From contig CM071596.1 in the NCBI GenBank assembly GCA_036435485.1, positions 64,343,001 through 64,407,000 on the forward strand: 64,000 bases of DNA. Direction: 5' to 3'. This DNA is from Saposhnikovia divaricata. Taxonomy: Eukaryota > Streptophyta > Magnoliopsida > Apiales > Apiaceae. The notes under the pieces were generated by a model. The model was not told the DNA's origin. It made no database searches and saw only the letters and a program-made list of their open reading frames with translations. Shown here piece by piece: positions 1 through 9,375 of this stretch. The stretch's first letter is position 1. Every line of letters starts with the position of its first letter. Both the position numbers and the translations under genes were made by a program.

Positions 1-1848
1 CTAAACCGTAAGTCAGAATGTTTCGATTCTCACGCCAAAACGATCTATGACTCGAGATCTACAAGGACCAGTCACAATATTACCAAGGCCAGGAATTATA
101 TTAACTGCCATGCTTGGTTTTTAAGTGTTAACAAAAATTCGGAATTACGACGGCTATAAATCGGACGTTCTAAAAATCGTAACAACACAACCAAGCCACA
201 CCGGGCATCAACACTATTCATAAACATGATTCTCATCTCAACAAACCCTAGAACCACTGATCTTAACCTCAAAATCATCATGCTTCTTAAATCACATAAC
301 TAACTACATAATCATGCTTATAATCACCACTATAATCATACAAAGCTAAAACCATAAAAAACATATATAAATCTCAAATCAAATGCTAGGGTTTCAAGAG
401 TTCTACCTTCCTTGGAGTATTTTCTAGCCTCACTAAGCTTTGTATGATCATTGAGTGGCCTTAAGCTAGCTAAATCAACCATAGGAATCAAAGAAAACAA
501 GATTAGTTCTTGAAGAACACTATTCATCACTCAACTTGTAAAAATCATAAAAAATCGAAAAACAAGAGTTTAGCTCTCAAATTTTTACCACATCTTGGGT
601 TCTTCATAAGCTTTGTTTTGAGATATAGATGATGAAATTTGAAGCTTGGAAGCTATGGTTTTGAACCCGTTTTTCCTACTGGACAGAAACTGGTCAGATT
701 TGGTTTCCCAACTTTGAGCATGGATTTGACTAGGCTATACTACTTGGATTGCAATGAAATTTTGAACGAACCTTGCCCATGGAGTGAAGAGGCTTTGGTT
801 AAAATTTGGTGATTTTAGACTCTCTAGATTGGGAGATATGAATTTATATTTAGCTTTTGTTTCTGCTGGGCAGTTTAGAGAAAAAGAGAGAAATGGAGTT
901 GTTTGGCTTGCTTTTGATCTCATCCTTGCATTATTGTGTAGTCTTGGATAATATCTAGCTAAAGTTACTTTTATAAAGTGATTTGCTCATGCATGATGTA
1001 ATTCAAGTGGACAAATATCATGTTTTAGTGGTTTGATGATAAGATTAAGCTAAGTACTTAGTTTGCTTTCTAATTGTCCAAGTTGCTTTGGTAACCAACT
1101 TAGTTACTTGATCCTATCCACTTGCACATGCTTGTCTCTTGGCTCTCTGCTTGTTTCTTTGTCCGGTTATTGCTCAATTCATTGATCGTTCGAACGAAGA
1201 TCTCAATCATTTTTAGTTAGGGTTTTACCGGAAACCGTCTTAACATTTATAATAATATTCTCCATCATTCATAATAATTCTCGAATCCATATTCCTTAAA
1301 TCCCTTCAATAATCCTTTAAGTCTTTCAGTGTCCAGGGAATTCTTGGAGAAAATAAAAGTGCTATTTTTCAGAATCCGACAGCTTTTACATACACTCTTT
1401 TTCCCCCTTGATCACTAATACGAACTCAGAATTTCGTTCCGGATACTTATATATCGCGTCGTCTAATAATATTCCTACGTCCACCAAAATCACTATTCAT
1501 CCATATTTCTTTATTTATCCTCTTAGGGTTGTACAATTGTCCCTGATCTCTTTTCGATCGGTCCTTAACCTTTTTACGGACCCACTGGACCAATAACAGA
1601 TATCGATTTGGATGACATAAGAATAATCTTCTCCTTTAGAATTATCAAATCTCAATTCCCTAGGAGATAGATAATTCTTATCTAAAGTGTCAACCAATAG
1701 TATTCTTCAAGACATAAAACATTTGAATCCAAATCTATTCCTTTCATTCATTATCTCAATCGTTACATCGTAGTCGTAATCACTATTCACCATTACCTCA
1801 GTACATAATAAAAAGTTTTAATTATATCCAAAATTTGGGGTTCTTACA
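1..1848 (-). mobile_element. LTR of a minus-strand retrotransposon (chromovirus-like?), cut by window start
   Basis: No coding sequence is visible here. At 1848 the sequence ends in ttcttaca and the next base resumes an Athila gag reading frame in mid-domain. Read on the minus strand, the block begins TGTAAGAACCCC, a typical plant LTR start similar to Tekay/Del chromovirus LTRs. The region is AT-rich with pyrimidine runs and has no long ORF. I infer an LTR whose 5' end is at 1848 and whose body runs left past the window. The family is uncertain because no protein domain is visible. A 5-bp target duplication (tttgg, 1849-1853) should occur at the other end of the element, off-window. Confidence 0.5.
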
Positions 1849-2622
1849 TTTGGAATGGTTTCAGCAACTTCCAAACACTGCGGTTGCTACATGGGAGAGT
1901 CTTTCTACGACATTCTTGTCCAAATACTATCCTTCTGACAAGACGCAACAGTTGAGGACTATGATTATGAGTTTTAAAGCACAACCGGGTGAAGGTCTAT
2001 ATCAGGCATGGGAGAGATTCAAGGCACTATTGAGGAAGTGTCCACATCATGGCTTAGAAAATTGGCAGATCATTAGTACTTCTTATGGGGCCATGAATGC
2101 AGATATTCGTTTGAGTTTGGATGTGGCTGTTGGTGGAAATTTCAAGAAGGCACCAACTACACAGGCTAAAGCACTCCTTGAGGAATTAGCATCTAATAAT
2201 TATTCATGGGCACCTAGTGGGACGAGCTCAGCAAAAGCAGCACAAGAATCTGAGATGATCAACATGCTGGCTCAAAAGTTGGATACTCTAACTCAGGAGG
2301 TGCGAGGACAAAAGGTAAATGTGAATGCTATTTCTTCACCTATGGAAGGGTATCATGATTATGGTGCTAGTCAGAACTCTTATGTGCAACAATTTCCAGA
2401 AGAAGCATCTTTTATTTAAGGAAGACAGCCTTGGCCTATGCAGAATAATTCTTACTACAATCCGAATCCAGCAATAATCATGCAGCTATCCCTTCCTATG
2501 CATTTCCAAGGCAGAATCAACCTCCTGGTTTTCAATCACGACCGCCATATCAAGCACAGCAGCAGTATCAACCTCCACCAAAGAAAGAACCAGCTGAGTG
2601 GGAGGTTGCACTAAATAAGATT
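1849..2622 (+). pseudogene. Athila-1 gag fragment (retrotransposon gag domain), 5'-truncated and broken
   Basis: Gag is the capsid polyprotein that packages retrotransposon RNA in cytoplasmic particles. The open frame enters at the insertion junction 1848/1849 with residues EWFQQLPNTAVATWESL and continues through AWERFKALLRKCPHHG, matching the Athila-2 gag stretch AWERYKEMLRKCPHHG. The capsid N-terminal third is missing because the element on the left splits the gene. A TAA stop ends the frame at 2417-2419. A frameshift near 2472-2476 moves the proline/glutamine-rich tail (QAQQQYQPPPKKEP) to the frame used by the downstream protease region. It is non-functional. Confidence 0.85.
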
Positions 2623-4197
2623 ATGCAAGGGACTTCCGGGGCATTGGCTAATATGGAATCAAGAATAGATCAGATGGCATCATCTCAAAAGATGCTAGAA
2701 ACACAGATTGGACAGATTGCCTCAAAGATGGGTGTTCGTGAGCAAGGGTCTCTTCCTAGTCAACCCGACCAGACTGGTAAAGAGAAATGCAAAGCAATTA
2801 CTTTGAGGAGTGGAAAAGAGTTGCCCGAGGTTGAGGTTCTTAAGCCTAAAGAGAGTGATGCTGAGAAAGAGGATAAGCCAGTAGAGATTGCTGCAGACAC
2901 GTCAGAAAAAGAAGATGAAGAAAAAAAAGAAGAAGAGCCAGAAAAGCCATATGTTCCTCCACCACCATATGTTCCTCCTATTCCATTTCCACAGAGACTT
3001 CACAACAGGCAGTTAGAGAAGCAGTATGAGAAGTTCTTGACTATGTTCCGGCAGTTGCATGTTAATATTCCGTTGGCTGAAGCTTTGAATCAAATGCCAC
3101 TTTATGCTAAATTTCTTAAGGAGATGTTGACAAAGAAGAGGAAACTTGAAGATGCAGAAACTATTACTCTTAATGCAGAATGCAGTGCAGTCATCCAGAA
3201 GGCTATTCCTCAGAAATTGAAAGATCCGGGAAGCTTCTCTTTGCCTTGCACTATTGGGAAGATGGAAAACATGAAAGCCTTGTGCAACTTAGGGGCAAGT
3301 GTGAGTTTGATGCCATATTCAATCTGCAAAAGGCTTGGTCTTGGAGAACTTAAAAAGACACGGATTTCACTTCAGTTGGCAGATCGTTCTGTTAAGTACC
3401 CATTGGGGGTTATTGAAGATGTGGTTGTTAAAGTGGATAAATTTGTCATACCTTGTGATTTTGTGGTGTTAGAGATGGATGAAGATGTCGAGATACCCAT
3501 TATCTTGGGACGGCCATTCTTGGCTACTGCTGGCACTACAATCGATGTTAAAGCTGGAAAATTGTCATTGAATGTTGGCGAGGACAAAGTGGAATTTGAT
3601 CTGAATAAAGCAATGAAGATACCTCCTTTTGGAGCAACTTGTTTTACCATTTACATAGTGGATGACATTGTGCAGCTCGAAAATGAACACTTCGTGGGAG
3701 CAGAACGGGTGTTAGATGATGTAGTAGAAGAAGAAGCACTTGTTGTACGAGACACAGAAGTTGAGATGGCTTTTACACTTTCAGAGGCACCACAGGTTGA
3801 ACTTAAACCTCTACCTGCTAATTTGAGGTATGCTTTTTTGGGTCCTAATGATACATATCCTGTGGTAGTTTCTGCTTTGCTTAGTGATGATGAGCTAGAA
3901 AAGTTATTACATGTTCTTCGGCAATATAAATCAGCTATTGGTTGGACAATTCAAGATATCAAGGGAATTAGCCCTGCTCTTTGCATGCATAGAATTACCT
4001 TAGAAGATAATCATAAGCATGTGATTGAGGGACAAAGAAGATTGAATCCGAATTTGCAAGAGGTGGTGAAGAAAGAAATCACTAAGTTGCTTGATGCCGG
4101 TATCATATATTCGGTTCCACACAGTAAATGGGTTAGCCCTATTCATGTTGTGCCTAAGAAAGGTGGGATGACTGTTGTTCACAATGAGAAGAATTAG
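2623..4197 (+). pseudogene. Athila-1 gag tail, aspartic protease and start of reverse transcriptase
   Basis: In order: the gag C-terminus with an acidic stretch rich in E and K, a proline-rich linker (PPPPYVPPIPFPQRL), the retropepsin-like protease and the N-terminus of the RT. The protease motif that is CDLGASINLMPYS in Athila-2 reads CNLGASVSLMPYS here, so the catalytic Asp is Asn. The ILGRPFLAT flap-side motif is intact. RT begins with LDAGIIYSVPHSKWVSP. The frame ends at a TAG (4195-4197) where Athila-2 has a Glu codon (NEKNELIPT), so this is a nonsense mutation and the same frame continues immediately. Confidence 0.88.
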
Positions 4198-4953
4198 TTG
4201 ATTCCTACGAGAACAGTAACAGGTTGGAGAGTTTGCATTGATTATAGGAAGTTGAATAACGCTACTCGCAAATATCACTTTCCCCTCCCATTTATTGATC
4301 AAATGCTCGAAAGCTTGGCGGGTAATGAGTATTACAACTTTCTGGATGGATTCTCGGGTTACTTTCAGATTCCTATTGCACCCGAAGATCAAGAGAAGAC
4401 CACCTTTACTTGTCCTTATGGCACTTTTGCTTATCGGAGGCTTCCTTTTGGTTTGTTTAATGGTCCTTCGACGTTTCAACGGCTCATGAACCACATTTTC
4501 TCAGATCTTATAGGGCGAGACATGGAGGTCTTTATGGATGACTTCACGGTTTATGGTTCTTCTTTTGAATTATGTCTAGCCAGTTTATCAAAGGTGTTGC
4601 AGAGATGTACTGAAACGAATCTTGTTCTTAATTGGGAAAAATGTCACTTCATGGTGAAGGAGGGCATTGTGCTTGGGCATAAAATCTCTAGTAAAGGCAT
4701 TGAGGTCGATAGAGCAAAAGTTGAAGTTATTGGAAAATTGCCACTACCTTCATCTGTGAAAGGTATTCGAAGCTTTCTTGGGCATGCTGGTTTTTATCGA
4801 CGGTTCATCAAGGATTTCTCCAAGTTAGCTCGGCCACTCCGCAATCTCCTCGAAAAGGATCGAGTTTTTGACTTTGATGAAAGTTGTCTTGATGCTTTTA
4901 ACAGGTTGAAGAAGGAACTTACTTCTGCACCCATAGTTACATCTCCCAATTAG
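4198..4953 (+). pseudogene. Athila-1 reverse transcriptase core
   Basis: Reverse transcriptase copies the element RNA into cDNA. Visible landmarks are TRTVTGWRVCIDYRKLN (substrate-binding region), YRRLPFGLFNGPSTFQ and the catalytic box VFMDDFTVYG with both Asp residues, followed by KCHFMVKEGIVLGHKIS and GHAGFYRRFIKDFSK (connection). The segment is bounded by two in-frame nonsense codons, TAG at 4195-4197 and TAG at 4951-4953; the second replaces a Trp codon in the PNWSEPFEL context of Athila-2. It is part of one gag-pol frame with the previous and next entries. Confidence 0.9.
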
Positions 4954-6705
4954 AGCTTGCCATTTGAGCTCATGTGTGATGCTAGTGACTATGCTGTGGG
5001 TGTTGTTCTTGGGCAGAAGAAGGATAAGCGGATGCACGTGATAGCTTATGCAAGCAAGACTCTTGATGATGCACAAATCAACTATTCCACTATGGAGAAA
5101 GAGCTACTTGCAGTGGTATTTGCACTTGATAAATTCAGATCCTATCTTGTTGGGTCTAAGGTGATTGTCTATTCGGATCATGCTGCGATTCGTTTCTTGA
5201 TGACAAAGAAGGATGCCAAACCTCATCTAGTTCGTTGGATTCTTTTACTTCAGGAATTTGATCTTGAGATTCGAGATAAGAAGGGGTGCGAGAACTTGGT
5301 AGCTGATCATTTATCTAGGTTGGACCAAGGAGGTGGAGAGGTAGGAGGTGAAATACCTATTAATGATGAATTTCCGGAGGAGCAACTTCTAGTTGTGTCT
5401 ATGTCTACACCATGGTATGCATATTTTGTGAACTACATTGTGGGAGGAGTTGTGCCTGATAATCTTTCTTATAACCAGAAGAAGAAGTTATTTTATGATG
5501 TGAAGCATTACTATTGGGAGGAACCGCTACTTTACAAAGAATGTGCTGATGGAATGTTTCGTAGATGTGTACCTCATGATGAAATTCCTCATATTTTCAG
5601 GCATTGTCATTCTCTAGAGTGTGGAGGTCATAACAGTAGCATGAAGACAGTTGCTAAGATTTTACAGTCGGGATTCTATTGGCCAACCATGCATCAGGAT
5701 GCTAGAGACTTTGTGGCTAAATGTTATAGATGTCAACGAGTTGGGAATATTTCGAGGAGGAACGAGATGCCTTTACAATCTATTCTTGAGGTGGAGATTT
5801 TCGATGTGTGGGGGATGGAATTCATGGGTCCATTTCCATCTTCTTATGGAAACCAGTATATTTTTGTGGGAGTTGATTATGTCTCTAAATGGGTTGAAGC
5901 AATTGCATCTCCTACTAATGATGCTAGAGTGGTGAAGAAGTTCCTAAAGAAAAATGTGTTCACTAGATTTGGAGTGCCAAGGGCTATTATCAATGATGGA
6001 GGTTCGCACTTTTGCAATAAACAGGTGGCTGATCTCTTGAAAAAGTATGGTGTGACACAAAAGGTGGCAACTCCGTATCATCCGCAAACAAGTGGACAAG
6101 TTGAGATTTCGAATCGAGAGCTGAAGTCAATTTTGGAGAAGACAGTGGCAAGTTCGAGAAAAGATTGGTCAACAAAGCTTGATGATGCTCTTTGGGCATA
6201 TTGGACGGCATTTAAAACACCTATTGGGATGTCTCCATATAGGTTGGTTTTTGGGAAGCCATGTCATTTGCCGGTGGAACTTCAGCATAAGGCGTTTTGG
6301 GCAACAAGAAATTTGAATTTTGATCTAAAATCTGCGGGAGAGAAGCGTTTGCTTCAACTTGGAGAGCTTGAGGAGATTAGGCTCCAGTCTTATGAAAATG
6401 CTAGTATCTACAAGGAAAAGACCAAATTGTGGCATGATAAGCACATTCAGAAGAAGGAATTTGAGGTTGGGCAAGATGTTCTATTGTTTAATTCAAGACT
6501 CCGTTTATTCCCCGGAAAGCTCAGATCGCGATGGTCCGGACCTTTTGAGATTTTGAAGGTCTATCCTAATGGGGTTTGTGAGATTACTAGAGAAGGGTCA
6601 GATGTATTCAAGGTGAACGGGCAAAGACTTAAGCCATACCTGCTAGGAGAAACAGTGGAGCGAGGGATGAGCATTCTTCGCCTCCAAGTCCCTATCATCG
6701 GTTGA
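4954..6705 (+). pseudogene. Athila-1 RNase H and integrase
   Basis: RNase H starts at FELMCDASDYAVG and continues through YASKTLDDAQINYSTMEKE and YSDHAAIRFL. The integrase follows, with an HHCC-type zinc region (H-C-H near ECGGHNSS, then CYRCQRVGN) and a DDE core. The first acidic residue, Asp in GIDFMGPF of Athila-2, is Glu here (GMEFMGPF). The second (IINDGG) and the Glu (SGQVEISNRE) are retained. The C-terminal GPFEILKVYPNG region ends at a normal stop at 6705. There is no chromodomain, as expected for Athila. The frame is open, but the polyprotein is dead because of upstream stops and the altered catalytic residues. Confidence 0.9.
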
Positions 6706-7483
6706 GAATCGGCGTCAAGCTAATGACGTTAAACGAGCGCTTCTTGGGAGGCAACCCAAGTGATGTAGTATTTGTTGTATAAAAAAAAATGAGTGTTGTG
6801 AGTGTGCGAGAAAAAAAAACAGTTGTGAAAAAAAAAATTATAGGGGTCGCGCAGGCTGCGCCTGCGTGACGCAGGCTGCGCCTACGTTACTGCATTGGGC
6901 GCAGGCTGCGCCAGCCACGCGCAGTCTGCTTTGTATGCAAAAGGTTTCTTCGATTTTTCAGCTGTTGTTCCCTTATAAAAATAAAAAAAATTTCTTCTCC
7001 CCAAATTTCTTTTCTCCCTTTTTATACTATCATCTCCTAACCCAATCCTATTCCTATATTAATTCCAAAACCTCCCAAATCTCTTCTAAATTTCTACACC
7101 CAATTCTTTTTCAATTCTTTTTCTATTAATTATTAATTCTATCCTACATCAAATTCAAACCCATTCCAATTTCTCCTTTCCACAATCAAATTTAAATTCA
7201 TCCTATCACTCCATTATATATATACACCTATACATACAAACCCAATTCACTCTCTCCATATTTACATCTCTAAAAATTCAAGCTCAAGAAGGATTCAAGT
7301 TTGGGGGAAGTTATAAAAGTTCACCTCTTTAATTCATAGTGGGTATTTTTCTTCTCTAATTTTATTTTTTCCTATGAATTTGTGTTCTTGTGAATTGGGG
7401 GTTTTTTATTAGTCTTGTTATTTGGGTGTTTTTGGTGTTATTTTTGCTTGGTGGAATTATTGTTGAGTGGGATTTTGATTATT
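6706..7483 (+). other. Athila-1 pol-to-ORF3 spacer with conserved motif and PPT-like site
   Basis: Non-coding. Just after pol is a small inverted repeat (GTCA/TGAC at 6713-6726) followed by GCGCTTCTTGGGAGGCAACC (6737-6756), matched at 19 of 20 bases in Athila-2. Then come A-runs, a GC-rich repeat (separate entry), an AT-rich CT-biased leader and an internal AAGTTTGGGGG (7297-7307) identical to the PPT core. ORF3 begins at 7484. The conserved pieces suggest a control region for ORF3 expression, which is inference. Confidence 0.75.
6846..6927 (+). repeat. GC-rich short repeat (GCGCAGGCTGCGCC units)
   Basis: Three to four imperfect copies of gcgcaggctgcgcc, a near-palindrome, lie in an otherwise AT-rich spacer. 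The Athila-1 LTR carries a related ggctgcgcagc at about 50863. Athila-2 has a different tandem repeat at the equivalent place in its own spacer. Confidence 0.7.
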
Positions 7484-7931
7484 ATGGCTCCTAAACGAAT
7501 GAGGGGTAGCTCTAGTAGGGTGGAGAGATTTTCTTCTTCGGAGGCGGAGGTAGAGTATAATCGATTATTGTCAAGGCCGGTGGCGAAGGAAAGGGGGTTT
7601 TTGCCATCTCGTCATTATGGGTTGGTTGAGGTGATTAGTGAGTTACGTTGGGGAGAGATTTGTAAGGCACCTACTCCGGTTCCGGTGAATTTGGTTAGGG
7701 ATTTTTATGCGAATGCTAAAGATGAGCAGAATGGTGTGTGTATGGTTCGTGGTAAAGGGGTGGATTACAGATCAGATGCTATTCGTCCAATTTTGGGACA
7801 ACCACCTAAGCTTGTGGGGGATGAAAATTGGGCACTGAAGACTAGTGATGATGTGGATATGGAGGCGATTGTTCGTGAACTTTGTGTTCCCGGTACAAGT
7901 TGGAAGTACAAATTGGGAACTAATGAGCCTC
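7484..7931 (+). pseudogene. Athila-1 third ORF, 5' part (putative plant transposon protein), split by Copia-1
   Basis: Starts with ATG at 7484 (MAPKRMRG), matching MAPKRTR of the intact Athila-2 copy. The region contains VAKERGF, LVRDFYANAKD and RGKGVDYRSDAIRPILGQP, features of the 'putative plant transposon protein' family carried by Athila-type elements. Its biochemical role is unknown. The N-terminus is basic and serine-rich, and I see no signal peptide. The frame stops because Copia-1 enters after base 7931, within the TSD gcctc (7927-7931). The remainder resumes in register at 48598. Confidence 0.88.
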
Positions 7932-8519
7932 TGAAAGGCATATGACTCAGCCTATTTGTAGTTAGAGGATCCTAATCAACTTAAACCAAATTGTAATAAG
8001 TAAATATACATATGAACTGTCACAGGAATCTCAAGAAGTATTATCTGTCAGAAGAAAGAAGAAAAGTCAATCTATAGTTTTGATGTCATACACTGGAAGA
8101 CGATTCAGTTATCTGATCAATCCCCAGTACAGCATTGAAGTTAATGGATTCATTTGAACAGTGACAGAGATTTTTCGAGTGATAGTTTGAAGATCAGTTA
8201 CAGTACAAGAGAATTGAGAGAAGAAACAAACCACAACCTAAAGTCAAAAGTGAAGAAGCATCATTGAAGTTAGTCGTTCATGAACCAGACAGTACATCGA
8301 ACGTCAACACAAATCAGTGGTAATTCTTTACTACCTTTAGTGGTTTGTAAGAATTAAATTAATTATTTATTGATTTAATTAAATTCATTTATAATTGATA
8401 TAAATTAATTTAGTTTATTTAATTAAATGAATTAATTCTGGAAGAATTAATTTATTAATTAAATTAATTATTGTATCAATTAAATATGAATTAGTTAATC
8501 ATTAATTAATTAAATGGAT

Positions 8520-8835
8520 CAATATGACTTAAAGAAAGAAGATTGGATTAAGTCTTGGAGGAGGAAAAATTCGGTATGACTTATTTTAAGTCTTACCGAC
8601 AGAAGCCTTTTCAGGATTAAGTCTTACCGACCTAATTTATGTCTTACCGACCTCTGCCAGCTGTTGTAAGTCTTACCGACACATTTTATGTCTTATTGGA
8701 GGTTTGTGTAAGTCTTAATGAAGGAAAATCAAGTCTTGGAAGCTGTTTAAGTCATGCTGGAGCAGTTAAATATCCTACAGAAAGCCAGCAAGACCTGTTA
8801 CTGATATAAAAGAACAGAACAGACCAGATTAAGTC
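8520..8835 (+). repeat. Dispersed TAAGTC(T/A)TA motif array in Copia-1 5' LTR
   Basis: About twelve copies of the core TTAAGTCTTACCGA or close variants (TTAAGTCATA, TATGTCTTACCGA) lie in this 316-bp stretch, on both strands (TATGACTTAA is the reverse form). The matching 3' LTR array is at 47834-48150. The same motif recurs in the internal spacer of this element. Confidence 0.85.
8805..8811 (+). promoter_or_regulatory. Probable TATA box of Copia-1 5' LTR
   Basis: TATAAAA in a plausible promoter position, about 465 bp before the LTR end. The same sequence occurs in the 3' LTR at 48119-48125. Confidence 0.6.
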
Positions 8836-9277
8836 ATAACGGAGAAAACACAGCAGAAAACATTTCATCAAGACCAGAATTCTCTCTCTCAAGAACACCA
8901 AGAACACCAAAGCTTAAAAAATTCCCAGAAATTCAAGTTCTTCATCTTTGTGATATTCTATCCGATAGAACTTGTTTATTTGTGATTCTTGTACTACTAG
9001 CGAATTAAGTTTCCTAGTTCTTTTCTTGATTATTATTAACTAAATTAGAAAAGTTCATGTCGAATTTTCTAATTAGTTATTAACATCTTGATAAGTTATA
9101 CTGATTTTGTAACACCACATCAAGTTAATATACAGTTATATTCAACTTGAAAAATTGTGTTAAATAATTCCGCAGATAAATTTGTCTTTATCAAATTTAA
9201 TTTAAAGGACAAATTTCGATAAAAAGGTAAAGATTGTATTCAACCCCCCCTTCTACAATCTTATCGGACCTAACAAT

Positions 9278-9289
9278 TGGTATCAGAGC
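9278..9289 (+). other. Copia-1 primer binding site (initiator tRNA-Met)
   Basis: TGGTATCAGAGC lies two bases after the 5' LTR and is complementary to the 3' end of plant initiator methionine tRNA, the standard primer of plant Copia elements. Confidence 0.93.
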
Positions 9290-9375
9290 CGATTGATTGA
9301 TACACAAATCAAAGATCCCATTTTACTCGATTAAAAATCATCCCCGAATTTTTTAACTCTCTTAAAAAATTCATC

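Larger units (their letters stand above)
7932..9275 (+). repeat. Copia-1 5' LTR
   Basis: Starts TGAAAGGCATATGAC and ends CGGACCTAACA, with TG...CA termini. It is 1344 bp against 1347 for the 3' copy. It carries about twelve copies of a TTAAGTCTTACCGA-like motif (8520-8835), a TATA box (8805-8811), an AT-rich ATTAATT block (8350-8515), and a C7 tract followed by TTCTACAATC just before the end. Confidence 0.95.

Noticed and set aside
96..1697. Short ORFs (60-65 aa) in the first 1.8 kb
   Set aside because: No domain, biased start or conservation; expected by chance in an LTR.
7484..7500. MAPKR start suggesting a kinase-like host gene
   Set aside because: The following sequence matches the Athila third ORF and is split by Copia-1; there are no kinase motifs.
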